Shown here: positions 26,692 through 40,362 of the stretch, piece by piece
Layout: each line of letters opens with the position of its first letter
Numbering within the stretch: position 1 is the first letter of the stretch
Source of the DNA: Linepithema humile
Taxonomy: Eukaryota > Arthropoda > Insecta > Hymenoptera > Formicidae
Direction: 5' to 3'
Assembly (NCBI RefSeq): GCF_040581485.1
Contig: NC_090128.1
Location: forward strand, 42,748,931-42,812,930
DNA: 64,000 nt
Program-made: the position numbers and the translations under genes
Notes under the pieces: model-generated
Databases searched by the model: none
What the model was told of the DNA's origin: nothing
What the model saw: only the letters and a program-made list of their open reading frames with translations

Positions 26692-29600
26692 TATACGATA
26701 GGATTTTACGGTCAATGTCCTACGGTTTTGGCAATTTCAAATATGTATATACATGTTTTCCTAGCGACGTTTATTGCGTAACCGGTCCGATAATGTTTAC
26801 AAACATAATTAATTATTGTCAAATGTCTAAACAAATGATATTTATAATTAATGTTTGCCGATTTTGCGTATAGAAATTTTAGGCGTTGCGCGATTCAGAA
26901 TAACATTGCGTACCAACAGATAAGCACTCAATTAATTGCTTGAAAGTTATTACAGTGCTTAAACATGTACATAAAATACATAATTAATTATTTTGTAATT
27001 TAATCATTTATATTGTTTGATCAATAAGAAATTTAACAATATATCTTATATGCAAATATACAGAGATATGTTTGATGTAGAATACATTGTGGCTAAAGTA
27101 TTGTCAATAAATTATTATTGATTAATAATAATAGAAAGTTTGAAGATAAATTTGGAGATAATGTAAATGATTATATACTTCTTGTAGATTATATTTATAA
27201 TAATAATATAATATAATAATATTTGTAAAAATACAAATCGGAGCGCAAATTTGATCAATAAGAAACAGAGAAACATGCTAAAATAAAAAAAAATATTGAT
27301 GAAATGCATATTGATGAAGAAATTCTCCGATCAAATGAAATGTCAGGAAAGATATTCTGTACAGGATTATCTGTCTGTATTTCGTGTGAATTTCTTGCGC
27401 TCATTTTTGGCGGGAGCAATTTTTCAGACGAGGACGTAATCGCGATAGGACGGAAGGGAGTGGATAAAATAACACGTGCCAGGAAAATGCCGGAGGGACG
27501 TTTACTATGCGAGAGAGAGAGAGAGAGGCAGCGGTGGGTGTCGGGGGGGCTCGGATATCGGGCTTGTGGGACGAGGGGTTAGTGGGAGAGGAATTGGAGT
27601 AGGGTACGTTCGATTTGCGAAAACGAGATTTGCGCGTTTGATTTGCGGGTTGGGGCAGCCGTCGGGTCGATCACGGATACTGCTATGAAAAAGTAAAGCT
27701 TATCCAATTCAATGCCCGATTCGCGCTACGAATCATGAACTCACCCGGATGATTTAATCTTTCTTAGGTAGAGCAAGAGTATATACGACAAATGTGACCA
27801 GCTATCATCAGCCATCGACGTTGTTTGCACGCCGAAAGCGCATTAATATTTCTTTTAATTCTATTAGCAATTATTTATTTTTATCAACTTTATTGTTTCG
27901 AACATTTTATACATTAGACTTTATTTATTTTTCAAAAAATGTTTTAGTTTTATGTCTAAAGAGACTAAATAGACGAGGACACGCAGAAATCTGAATAACA
28001 GTTGAAATAAGATGTAGTTAATTTTTACAGGAGAAAAATATTATTTGTGTAATACCTGTTTTATTTAACGCTGCACTGTCAACTTGTAAAATTGCATTTC
28101 CATTTAATCTAATGAAGAAAGTAGCGATATATCGACGGGTTTATTGAAAAATATTATACCGTTGGTTATAGTAAACGATGTAATGTCTCTATTTGATTGA
28201 TCTCTGCTGATTTAAAATACGGTAGATACGAGTATGGAAAGTAAATCTAATTCTGGCTGATGCGATTCCAAATCGAACAGCGATTTCGCGAAATGATTTT
28301 ATTTCGTCAAATAACGCATGATATATATCAACAGTATCGTTGTGAAAATTGCTATGCGTGAAAAATACCATTTTTCTTTATATCTTATTTTTGCCATCAT
28401 ATTTACGTTTTCTAAATGTTTACTGCTGTTTTTAAAGGAAGAATGTTTCACTTAGCTGTGATAGGGCTATGATTAATTTATTTACAATGAACAAATAATG
28501 ACATAATTTACGCTATACAAAGGAGATTGCATAATTTATCTTGACAAAATAGTTTTAGTTTTTATTCTTCGTAATATTCATCTATCTTAAAATTCTAAAT
28601 TATCAAAAATATAGTAAATAAAGCGAGCTTTATTAAACTTGAAATAAAATGGAACTTTTTTTGCATGAGATATAAGTTACAAATATTTGTAAAATCTTAG
28701 CAATGTGTTGACAATACTTTAATGAGATTGTCATGAAACGCCATCAATTGACCAAATATTGTAACAAATCCGTGAAATCGAACGGAGATTATATGGATTG
28801 GCGCGCGATGTTTTATTTCGATGATGCAGCATGTGTATGCGTGTGTGTAAAAAGGGAAAAGATTCCTGTGCAATTCGGCCAGATATCGAATCCAATCGCG
28901 ATTCCAGGAGATGATTTAATTCCGTCCTAAACAACGCGTATCGAATGTAGCGGCTGGTGAAAATCGTTCCGTGCGAAAGTCACCTATTTATAGCTAAACG
29001 TGGTTATCGGGAAACGCTGTTACGATATATCACGATAACGTTGTGTAATTCATGTTGTTGCGTGGCTCGACATTATGTGTCGTGCGACGCTTTACAGGTA
29101 TGATCAGAATTTAGAATTTGCCTCAACATGTATTAATAGCAATAAAACGTGCGTCAATATAACTATATTAATCTTCTATCCCTTAATGAATCTTTGGCAT
29201 ATATATTTAGCGCTTTAACGCAATCCAAATTATAAAGCATCACGTATTTTGCGATGTAAATGGTCACGGATTAATGTTCGTAAAGGATTTTCAAGCATAG
29301 GCAATAACATTCACGATCGCAATAACATTCAGTAACCTTACTGTGCATTTCCGCGTATTCAAAAGAGGTTTTGTTAGCTTTTGCCTCGTTTTCGTGACCG
29401 CGTTATATCCGCACGTAAAAGGAACGCATGCGAATTACACGCGGGGGCAGTAAAATGCAAGCGGTGTACGTAATGTTTTTTATTCGAATGCGCAGACCAG
29501 ATATATGCGCATTGTTTCCCTTGAAGTGAAATCCACGCTTCGTGCCCGGAAACTATATCTCTCCCGACTAATAAATTCTTCGCCGAATTTGGAGCGAATT

Positions 29601-30667
29601 CTTCATTAGCGAAAATTTGGCTGAAAATAATTTTCTCTCTCGAAACATTGCGTCTCTTTGTTATTGAGTGATCAAGTTAAAATTTTTTTGAATAAAGTTC
29701 ACTCTTGAAATTAAACGAACGATAAGATTTTACTTTCTTAGTTGCATCTCCGAGGATTATTTTGCCTCTTTAATCTTAATCTTTTAATTTTAAACTTGAT
29801 AAAACTACAGTGAGTGAAATCAAATTGCACAGAAAAATACAGCAAATACGGCAGAATTCATAAATCCACCACAAAATTATTTCAACTTTGATAATTTTTA
29901 ATGTAATTTTTCTCAGTTGGCTTACTTGCGTAATGCCTGGAGCACTCTGTAAAAATCTTACACATAGTACACACGGAAAACTTTCCGAGCCGTAAAATTT
30001 CGAAATCTCGACAAGACGTTTCGCGAGTTTCGTTTGTCTTTTCCGCTTCGAAGGAAAGCTCTGATAAATTTTCGCAAAGTCTCACGTTTCTCGTGCAAAA
30101 TCACCACGCCCTTTTTCGCGCTTTTGCGCGTGGAAATGTGCGAAACTTGCGCAAAACTTGTAAAACATCACTGTCAAATTCTCAAGTCACGACGTATGCT
30201 GGTCGATTTACGCGTGCACTCAGGATAACAAATTTTGCGATAAACCTCCTTAGTACTTATCTCGAAATTTCTTCGAATTTCGTTTTGCTTCCTGTTTAAG
30301 TGCAGCTCTCGCTTTTAACTCATGTCGCTTGCTATTTTCTGACAAGAACTCCACTTTCTTTCTCGCGAAAGTAACAGCTTATAGGACGTGATTTTCCATT
30401 AGTGAGACCTTAAATATATATTCCGGCCAAAGGGAGCTCTTGCGGCAACCTGAGCTATCGCGTTATTCGCTGTACTTCCGCCGTATCGTTTTATATCGGC
30501 ATGAGGATTTTAAAATTCACAGCTGATTTTAAAGTCGAGAGCAGAAAGCGGGGAAGACATGGAGAGGGAATTTTCATTGGCTTTAAATTTTCGAGCGCTC
30601 CGCGATGCACGTGAAAAATCACTATAGTGGTGAAATCGTGAGAGCGCGATGTACTATTAAAAAAGGT

Positions 30668-30730
30668 GAGAGAAAGAGAGAAAGAGAGAGAGAAAGTGAG
30701 AGAGGGGGAAGAGAGGGGGAGAAGGGAAGG
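30668..30730. repeat. Impure (GA)n purine tract
   Basis: GAGAGAAAGAGAGAAAG-type sequence, nearly all purine on the plus strand. Confidence 0.85.
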
Positions 30731-31554
30731 CGCGGTTGCGAAGGGATGAAAACAACATTTTATTTCCCATAAAATCGATTTCCGATGGTGTTCGCGGACT
30801 TTCCGCTCGCGCGGTTCGATACATGGAAGCGCTGAGTCAAACTGTGGCGACGGAACGATGAAACGCTTTATTTGCTATAAATTCGAGTTAGATCAGTAAT
30901 TCACAATCTTTCGTGCATGCTTTTCGCGCGTGATCGCGCTAAGAAAAAGTTCTTGAAACTCTGAAAAACCGTTCTAGGATAATCCGAAACAAACCGGCCG
31001 GAAAAAACACTCGGCGAAAGAAAGTAATACCAAACGCAATAAAAGAGTTTAAAGTTGTAATTTGCTAAACAATAATAATAATAGTTATAATAAATTAGAG
31101 TTTGTAGTAAAATAAATTTTTGTTAATGAACAATTTACAATAAATTTACGATAAATGGTGAATTATTTTTTAATTTAGCAGTTACACCGTATTAAATCAA
31201 TGTATTAAATATTTTATTGTTTGTTTTAACAAAAAAAAAGTAAAAATATTGACCGAAAATACGTGCGTAAACTAGTTAAATATATTCAACAAACAAATAT
31301 GAATTTTTTGTTACGAAGCTTATCGGCAATTTTGAATTAATTTCGCACGGTAAATTTTAGAATGTCGAAAATGCCTCTCTCGTAAATCAGTGATTATGCT
31401 ACTTTGTCTCATAATGGACAGGCTATCACCCTCGCAGCATTACCCTGTCACCGTCTGTTTGTAAACCATTAGCGGCCAGGGGTTGGAGCTAGCCGTGCTC
31501 AGACGAAGGCTTGCTGGTCTTCCATCAACGCGCCTCTATTTCTCCCCTTTTCTG

Positions 31555-31557
<3 letters not shown>

Positions 31558-31611
<54 letters not shown>
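31558..31611. repeat. (TC)n microsatellite
   Basis: About 26 TC units with one interruption. Confidence 0.94.
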
Positions 31612-34080
31612 ATCCTGCTTCCGTCTAGTACCCCTATTTATCTCTTCCTTCTCCCACATCCACTTCCATCCGCCATTTCCGCTCGAGACTTCTCGCAAGG
31701 ATGCATGCGGCGTTCTCCAGATTCGACTTTCAGAAGTTTGTAGTTACGCTTTCTTACGAAATCGCTTAGTAATGTGAAAATTTTACCATGATGTTAGAAA
31801 AGCGGAAAACTTATAGTTTTAAAAAATTTCTAGTAGGAATTAATGTGTCGCTCTACGTATTTTTTTATTCTGATTTATACGTACAAGTGAACAAATGCAA
31901 AAGTTAAACTGCGAGCGCTGATTTTGGCAGAGAGATTGTTTCTTTTTTATAGTATTACACTTACTGCTTCTGCAGATAAAATTCTCTATACTTTTCAACC
32001 CTTCAATTATCACACGCCGTGGAAAATGTATAAAGCGTCTTTGTTTTTGTGTTGAGAAAAGCTTGTAATCCCGCACTTCCGATACTGTTTTATAACTTTA
32101 AAGCAGGCTTCGTCGCCGCTTTGCGATTTTAATGTTTTTCATGTTGCCGACTGGAAACGCGATACACTCGGATCAATGTATATTTCTTTCAACAACCGTT
32201 GTATTCCTTTGCCGCTCCACAATGCACTTGGCCGCATTCCACTCTGCCTCGCAACCCGGTCGCACAAATCCCGAGAACCACCATCGGAGTCCGCTGTCGA
32301 AAGCCCAGGGATGAATTTCCAAGTCCGATAACATCAATTTTTCATACGAATCGTCGCTCGGCCACCTCTCCGAATTTCCGATCGGCTCTCCATATATTTT
32401 CTACAGAATCGCTTCAATCACTCTGCCGAATCGATCCTCGATACCACCGCCTCATTGAAAGATCTGAGATCGGTGCGAAAGAAAATCTGCGCTTGGTCCA
32501 GCCGATGCAACCGTTCCGATGAGCGTGCGAGGACGCGGATTAGAGCATAACGAATGAAAAGATGCAGCGGGAGAGATGAAAAAATATAGAATAATGCGTT
32601 GGAAGTGGAAAAGCTGCCAGAGAGAAGAGCATTAGTCTTTACCGACTTTATTGTCGGACTTAAAGCATGGGCGAGACCTATAAAATGCGGCGGCAGTTTG
32701 TTTACACGACAGCGAAATCGCGGCGAAATTACTACGTTAAAATGAATTATTATCGAAACATAAAACCATTCATTTTCCATTGCAACGAGGTTTGACACGA
32801 AGATAGTTTTATAAAAAATTTATTGTGAACCCCCCATTTTTTTTCTTCCTTTTTTTTTCTCTCTTTACAACTTTTTGTCTTTGTCTTTGCGTCTATTTTT
32901 TTCTGCGGATTTTTTGAAAAAGCAAATGAAAGTTTAATTCGCGACGAGTTTTTCTCTCTTGTTATCCTAAATTTCCTAACTTGATTTATTTTTAAGATTT
33001 GCAATTTTGTCTGTTATGACCATTTTTCGACCACTGTTTCTCTCTCCTTCTTTCTCTCTTCTCATTCTTCGCTTCGTTCGAGGTTTCGCTTAGGCGGACG
33101 ACAGTTTATTTTTTTCGGCAGGTTTTTCATGTGTTTTTTATTTTCTAAAAGCAGAAGAGAAGCAGAGGAGATGAAGGGATGCAGGGATGCACGGGTGCAA
33201 ACACGACGCATCGCTGTTTTGTTTCGCGCTCGTCTTTTGTCGCGTACTGTGAGTGAGTTTTTCGGGCGTGAGCTTTTTTGTCGGGCGTGCTAAGCTTTGT
33301 CCCGCTTGTTTTCCGGCAGGCTGCTCGCCGCGTGTATGTCCACTTTTTTTTTTGAGAGGCCAGGTTTCGAGAGAAGAGCGTACAGGTTCTCTCTCGTTCT
33401 CTTCTTCTCTCTTTCTCTGTCTCTTTCTCTCTAGCGATATAGTTCAGTAAATATTCGTCGTCGAGCTTTGACAGAAGTTAAACACTTTTTAACTCTTATA
33501 GCTCTAAGAGGAAAGAAGCATATTACTTTCAATGCAAATAAATGGTTGAGTTTATTGAGAACAGGCAATTTTATTCTGTGATTTGAAGACAGAATAAAGA
33601 GATGTTATGTATGTCAATAGATTGCATATTTTTATATACCAGCGCCTTATTACCGCTTTAAGTTGGAACATTTGTTCTTCTTATTTTAAGATAATTTATT
33701 GACGAGAGACTTTTAACCATGAAAACTACTCTTGCGATTTTTCGCCTGTTTGAAATTTCATGCCACTGTACGTGCAAAAATTGTATGCAGCGCCTCGTTG
33801 AAGATATCATAAAACGCTATAAATTGCTTATCACCATCCGGAATCTCGGAGAAATCCCAGAGAACATTCATGAAATTTACATAAGTCCGTAAAAGTAAAA
33901 AAGGTTTCTCTTCGCAGGTTTAGAAGGAATCTTTGGCTCTTCAAGAAACCATGGGCGAGTTAAGAAAGAGAAAAAGAGAGGGAGAAAAGAAAAAAATTGC
34001 GATGTAATCATACCATGTGTCAGTTCTATCGCGGAAATAAGTTTTTTGAGCTTTTTCACATGGAACAGTCTGTTGCTCGC

Positions 34081-34131
34081 TCTTTCTCTCTCTCTCTTTC
34101 CCCCCCCCCCTCTCTCTCACTCTCTGGCAAA
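34081..34131. repeat. (CT)n with internal poly-C
   Basis: CT repeats interrupted by a run of about eleven C residues. Confidence 0.88.
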
Positions 34132-35401
34132 AGTTTTAATGAAATGATAGTTCAATTTGTTTTAATGAAATATACACCACCAACATTAATCATCAACATT
34201 AATATGTTTTCTCTTATAACTTATATTTATGACAGTTTAATATATAAAATATAAATTCCAAAAAATGCTTCTGTATTATAATATATTAGGAAATTTCTCC
34301 TTTAATCACTAACAAGGTAAAGAATTCAAAAGCTTTGCAAACTGTGTATAAATATTTCGTTACAGCTCGGGAATTAATTATCATCGCGACGCTTTATCCG
34401 CTCATCAGCGATAAAAAAAAATAAAAAGGAAATAATTCTGCTATCTCTGAATAAAGCATTAATCTACTCGACCTCGTTTCATTATAAAATAACAGAGACG
34501 CGCACGATTATTAATTTATTATAATTATTTGCAGAGGCGCGCCGTAACGAGCCAATGTGCGTAAACGCGCGTTTTTATCTGGCGTTTCATAATTAGAACG
34601 CCGACGTCGGGTTAATTACAGGGTCCGGTTATTGGCGGGCCGGTTACGAAATAGTACATATTTTCTCAAGTGCCGTAATGAGCCGGGTACGTAAATTAAT
34701 ATTGGATTATGCGTTCCGTATAGCCGGCGGCGTCGGCAGCGCTTATGTGGATCCGAGAGACCGGACTGGATTATCGATTAATTATGCTCGTTAGGCGGAC
34801 ACCGGAGTCACACCGTGGGCTGCAATTAAAGCAATGCAGTTCCTATTCGCGTATTTAGGATTCGCGGCGTGCGTGGCATCCACTCATATATCGCGATCAT
34901 ACCGATGGCTTAGTTAAACCAACACGCGATTAAAACCGTGTAATTCCACACAGACTGACCATTTGAGCGTGGGCCGTTGTTGTTGCTCCTGCCGCTGTTG
35001 TTATCGGCGCTGTTCTTGCCGCGTTGTTGTCTCGCGTTGATTCTGCTTGCGCTAATTTATCGATTATCCAGCCTCCAGCCAGCCTGTTCTTTTTCGATGA
35101 CAATGCTTTGTTCTCACCTGAATTATTTCATGCCACGGAGAGACGCGGTCAATCGATAATTAATGAATGTAATTAGTACCAACTATCAGCAAACTACTCC
35201 CTCGCCATGTAAAGATTTCGAATTTTCGCTCCTTTCGACAAAGCGATGTTTTTGTTCGCGTTGTAGTTTGGCGCAAAGGAGTTTCGTACTTCGAAATAAC
35301 ATTGAAAGCTTGCGATAATTTGCGATAACTTGAAGATGGTATTGCGTACTTCTTGAAATTTTCAAACATTTATTAGATTGAGAAATAAAGTTTTAATTAA
35401 A

Positions 35402-35424
35402 AAAAATATATATATATATATATG
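35402..35424. repeat. (AT)n microsatellite
   Basis: Short uninterrupted AT tract after an A run. Confidence 0.9.
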
Positions 35425-38400
35425 TATTACAAAAACTTTTCTAGCATACGTACTCGGGTACATAGAATTTTCGCTTTCTATAGGAAATGTGGCGACGAGA
35501 GTGGACGGTTGATGTTTTCATAAGAAATCTCATTAAGCGAAATTCATTTCTAGAAACGCTTAATGATGTTGTAAAAATCCTGCGACTCGATAACGAGGAG
35601 CTCTTTCCTTACTGTCATGATGCTGTTGACGCGCGCTTCCGATCTGTTGGCGCGAGCTTCTCTCAAGAAAAGCGACCACGCTCTATTTCCGGCTGTGCCG
35701 GAAGCCAGCCGTTACCGGGGCTCACTGACACCGAGAAAATCTCCGGTCGGTGCAAGCTGTCGTCGTACCGGCGGCGCGTTCTTTAGCGGTATACTGCACT
35801 GCAGCGTGTGCAGCCGACAATCTCGGTAATGCGCGTAAGAGCGTGTATTTACCTATTTGTGCAACGGTCGCTCTGCGCGGATAATTAACCACGTGGCATC
35901 GGTCTTTCGCAGTAAGTTTAATTATTTCTCGGTGGCATTCAAGTTTTATTCGATGGTATTTAAGTTTTATTTATTGAACACGTCCGAGAGAACTAAAATA
36001 TATTTCACCTCTGGCAAAGCATTAGCTGCTGAAAGAGTGAATATAGAAATTTTGGGTGAAAAATTTAGGAGAATAATTGTGAGAATCGATTTTGCTGAAA
36101 GAATACTTCTGTGAATTTTTGTCTTCTAATTTAGGGATATTCCGTGCCCACTTTTTAACCGATAATTCGCTTTTAACGAAACTTTCCATGGGGTTTATCC
36201 GCCTTTTGATGAGCACCGCGGTGCCATTAGCGATGAAAGCCGGCTGCATAGCATTTTCTGCCATACATAATTGCCGTTGTGTAGAATGAATTTAATAAAT
36301 GCAATGAGTCGAGCTGCAATCGAACACGTTAATACGCGTGATTAAATCTCTGCGAAGAAAAGTACTTTCATATATTTAATTGGAATAATTTCTTGAACGT
36401 ACTATGGACATCGTGCGCGGACGCAACTAATTTTCGCCGCGAGCGCTTGCGAATGAGAATTTTAATACTCTACACTCTCTGAAAACGGCTTTATTTGGCG
36501 AGTGCGCGCGACGCGCGCTGGCTGTTTGCACCATGGACGCACGGAAAACAGCTTTCCGCTAGGGAGATTTTCCGCGGCGTCCTGCTTTTCTTTTTATGTT
36601 TTTTACGCGGGATATGCACGCCGCGTCCAAGCGTGAGCCAGCGAACACAATGAATCTTATTACGGAGTCCTGACCCCGGCGGCTCTCCGGATCCCATTGT
36701 GACTCCCTAATCCTGTTTAGCATAGACCAGCCCTCGGGATATATCAAGCCTGTCTATGTCGCGGGTTAACGAGTGCAAAAAAACGGCAAGAGAGGATGCA
36801 TTATTCGAACTTCTGCAGCTCGATCGATCATTTTTAGCATTCGTCAATTCGTTGTGTCAATTGAAAGTTGCAGAGAAATTGCAGAATAATAATAATATTT
36901 AAGATTTGCTCGAAAATATAAATGCCTTTGTTATATACATTATTTTAGAGATATCAGTTTATCGAAATTTTTATTGCCAATCGGAAAATTATCCAATAAT
37001 AGATGACAATTTAGTTATTTAGACATTTTATGTTGTATGAAAAATGTCGCTATTAATATTTATATTACGCTTTCTTTTAATTGTATTTATCTGATACATT
37101 TATTGTCCAGATAAACTTTGCGGACGTTTATTAATATATATGCTAATAATAATTGTTAACTTATAAATTTCAGGTAATTGAATAACGAGCCACAGAGTTG
37201 ATATTAATGCCAGTGTTCCTGATGTGCACCTAACATAATTTTGTACTGTCACGGCGTGCAAGTGTCGTTGTCGCGCTCTATTACAGTGACAGAGCTAAAT
37301 GGCGCGCGAATTAATGTTCATGCAAATTTACACGATTATCCATATTAATGCCGCTGTTCTGTTAATCTATTTCTTCTCGTTTAATATACGTCGTGGCGCC
37401 GAGAGGACGGTGCGTACACTTGGGACTTGCATGAATCCACATAAAACAGTACGGCAGGGTACGGTTAACAAAATGTTTCGTTGTCCGGCGAGCATCACGC
37501 GAGTCCCTCAGGATACCAATACAGCAAATATTCTATGCGATCGATGGTCCCGAAGGGACATCAGCGCGTCAAAAAATAAACTATTTCCTAGCAGAAAGTA
37601 TGTTTTTTTAAACATCTCGTTTATTTCTTGATGCAATAGTATAGGCATTATATATTTCAAATGTAATCTATCTTTTTAATTGAAAAATATCGCTAATTTA
37701 AATAATTTCAATGAAAATAAGCAATTGAAATCTGCTTTGTCAATATTGATTTCTTTGTAAATGTCACAATATATAAAACTTATGTACATGAATATTATAT
37801 GAATATATATAATACATAAGTATGATAAATTATACATTGATATTTTTATCCAAAATCTCATAACTAAAAAAAATCTAAATTTTACAGGAGACATTAAAAA
37901 TTGTTTATTTATTGTATAATACATATTTCGATTAGTTTGTCAAACTTTGAATTTAAAATAATTTTAAGTTGTTAATAAATAAGTTTTTTGAATTATTTAG
38001 AAAAAAAATTTGAAGAAAATAAAAATACTGAAAAAATGAAATTGATTTAAAATTCGAGATACGAGGTTTTGGATTTAAGGTATCGATATATAACTCTTTG
38101 AATCGCGATTTCACAATGATTATTCTACTCTTGGAGAACAAGTTTTGCGTTTAAAATAAGAATAATAACCACGTGTAAGAAATATTTGCAAATCAAAGTA
38201 TTTATGTTTTTCTCGAGAATATTTTTTCCCAACAATCAATTTTAGAATGGAAGAAAATCGCGCATTTATCGCGCTCGTGATGCTAATAAAAATCATCCGT
38301 ATACATCTGGTGCGGCGATGCGCGGTGAGATTAAATAAAGATAAAATATTTCCATTGTCGTTCGCGCGCTTACGAGTCCGGGGATTTGGACGTGAAGAAT

Positions 38401-39740
38401 AGCGGGGCGTATCTCGACCGGCGCGTGGTAGCGGCATATAAATTCTATGTACGATTTCAGTCTCGTTGTTATGAGAGCCGAAGCAACCGCGCTTTTTTTG
38501 CTTTGCGGAGAGGAGCGAAGAAACGAGGCGAAGAACAATGAGAACGAGAAAAGAATAGGAGAGATAGAGAGAAAGAAAGAGGATCGGGAATAGGTAACAT
38601 TGCGAGCAAAGTAGAGAAGGACGACGGCATGCCAGACAAGTGGAGAAGGTCGACGTCGAGACGACGCTATAGAAAAGGACGACGACGACACTCGTCATCG
38701 TCACATTAAGTCGACTTTATCGAAATATACAATCATCTTTATTACTCCCGCGCGAGATTTTACTCGCTCCGAATACCAAGCACGGAATACCGTGACGAAC
38801 CGCGGTTGCGTCGCTCCTCCTCGTAGATTCCAGCCCGTCTTTTTATTACGTTCCTCCGTCTTCATCAGTCAGGCTCGACAACGTGCAGCGTAGCGATAAA
38901 GTTTCGCGCTTTCAGTCGCGGCGCTTTCAGACACACTGATATGCAACAATAGCATCAAGAAGAACACGCAAAATTGCACTTAAAAGCTCGTTTAGTTTCG
39001 CTAGTTTAGTTTAGCTACTGAAAAATCACACACAGAGAATTGCTATCAATGCGTGTTGCATTTCATTTTTACGACACATTATTGTATTATATTATATTGC
39101 ATCTTATAGGTTACAATGTTTAATATTTACAAATTATTAAAATTTAAAGTTTACGGTAAAATTTATTAATACTGGACACACACCAGCGCGCGCCACGCGC
39201 GCCATTAATTCTCTTAGTTATTTCTTTTATATCATCATTCTTGTCACAATTTACAGCACTATACAAGCGTTATTTAACACAAGTTTGTTATTCACATATA
39301 AACATTGGTTGTAAAACTTGTGATTAGGTTATTACATAAATGTATAGTGTAGAATAATTCGAAAATAAATAATTGAAGCGCATTTCGAGCGAGAATTTAT
39401 ATTAAACAGCAGAGTTGCGTCTTTGATGGAATCTAGAAAAGATTTAAACAATGAATTTAAAAATGTATTATTCAAAGAAGACTGAATATTTTCTATAAAA
39501 CGCTAAAAAATATCTGCACTAAGCCGCAAGCCATATAAATCATATATAAAAATTAATGTTTAAACAAAAGAACTTGTGTTCAGTTTTTCTTTTAAATGTA
39601 ATACCTACATTACTAATCTTCTCAAGATATAAACTGTCAATTTTAACAATAACAACCGCTTGATAGTACGAAGTAACGCACAACGCACATTGAGATTACC
39701 ACTCAGCAGGAATAATAGGATAATAATTGACAAATGTTAT

Positions 39741-39963
39741 TTTAAAACTTTAAACCACATATAATGGAAGGCTCCATATGTTTAACAAACGATAAATAAT
39801 GAAAATGGCGATAAGAGCCGTTGCAGGATGTTCGTGCTAAATTTTTAATTTTTCTTAAAGAAATTAGCACGAACATTCTGCAACGGCTCTTATCGCCATT
39901 TTCATTATTTATCGTTTGTTAAACATATGGAGCCTTCCATTATATGTGGTTTAAAGTTTTAAA
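39741..39963. repeat. Near-perfect inverted repeat (100-bp arms, 23-bp spacer)
   Basis: The left arm 39741-39840 and right arm 39864-39963 are reverse complements with a single mismatch seen (CAGGATG against CATTCTG). The spacer is AT-rich. A third copy of the inner arm plus spacer lies at 40290-40362. There is no coding frame. The near identity means a recent origin, or maintenance by gene conversion. It would form a long hairpin RNA if transcribed. Confidence 0.95.
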
Positions 39964-40046
39964 TCACGCGGGCATTATGACGCGTTTATGTCCTACAGCA
40001 TTGTTGATTTCCTAATCTAGGAGAGATGAAATGTTAGAAGCGTGGG

Positions 40047-40118
40047 GTCTGAGTAGTTTAATGGTCAGAACATTCGCCCGGCAAGCGAAAGACCCGGGTT
40101 CAATTCCCGGCTTAGCCA
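40047..40118 (+). tRNA. tRNA-like gene, apparent anticodon GGC, possibly a pseudogene
   Basis: The 72 bases fold into a cloverleaf. The acceptor stem GTCTGAG/CTTAGCC has one T-C mismatch and one G-T wobble. U8-A9 are present. The D arm (GTTT/GAAC) has the loop GG. The anticodon stem TTCGC/GCGAA closes the loop CCGGCAA. A four-base variable loop precedes a perfect T arm (CCGGG/CCCGG) with loop TTCAATT and discriminator A. The A box (TAGTTTAATGG) and B box (GGTTCAATTCC) fit Pol III promoters, and T6 at 40133-40138 is a good terminator. The read-out anticodon GGC (Ala) is not normally used in eukaryotes, base 33 is C instead of the near-universal U, and the G3-U70 alanine identity pair is missing. 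So this is either a decayed tRNA or the tRNA head of a SINE. Its flanks are repetitive. Confidence 0.7.
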
Positions 40119-40132
40119 CTCGCGCCCTGATA

Positions 40133-40138
40133 TTTTTT
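40133..40138 (+). terminator. Pol III terminator (T6) of the tRNA-like gene
   Basis: Six consecutive T residues begin 15 bases after the discriminator base of the tRNA-like sequence, the usual stop signal for RNA polymerase III. Confidence 0.55.
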
Positions 40139-40289
40139 CTCTCTTCCTTTCTTTACAATAATTCCTATACGTACATTAAAGTTTCTCGATATATGAGAAC
40201 AATGTACTTTAAAATTTTCGTACACTTTAAGTATCTCGAATTGAGATCGGTGTACAATTTAACTGTCTCTTGTAGACTAATTTACTAAT

Positions 40290-40362
40290 TTCTTTAAGAA
40301 AAATTAAAAATTTAGCACGAACATTCTGCAACGGCTCTTATCGCCATTTTCATTATTTATTG
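40290..40362 (+). repeat. Third copy of the 39.8-kb inverted-repeat arm
   Basis: Sequence from TTTCTTTAAGAAAAATTAAA through TTAGCACGAACATTCTGCAA to CATTTTCATTATTTAT matches the reverse complement of the left arm and spacer of the inverted repeat. It continues with TGTTATTTTAAAA, a string also found just outside the left arm (39735). The tRNA-like unit lies between this copy and the inverted repeat. Confidence 0.92.

Larger units (their letters stand above)
26692..39740. other. Long gene-poor stretch
   Basis: 13 kb without a supported gene, RNA or transposon. Notable contents are a purine-rich tract near 30668-30725, (CT)n tracts at 31558-31611 and 34081-34131, a short (AT)n at 35402-35424, a GC/CpG-rich island with several TAATTA motifs at about 34540-34960, and another GC-rich island at about 36490-36770. 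A 16-base direct repeat (TTTGATCAATAAGAAA) occurs near 27016 and 27250. The 192-codon minus-strand ATG frame ending at 38120 looks like a by-product of purine-rich DNA. Confidence 0.5.

Noticed and set aside
38120..38704. Minus-strand frame of about 192 codons from ATG, with hydrophobic N-terminus
   Set aside because: The hydrophobic stretch comes from GA-rich DNA read on the other strand. A second overlapping frame (38293-38691) is also open, which points to composition and not coding.
40031..40288. 85-codon plus-strand frame
   Set aside because: It runs through the tRNA-like sequence; the DPGSIPGLA peptide is the B-box/T-arm translated.
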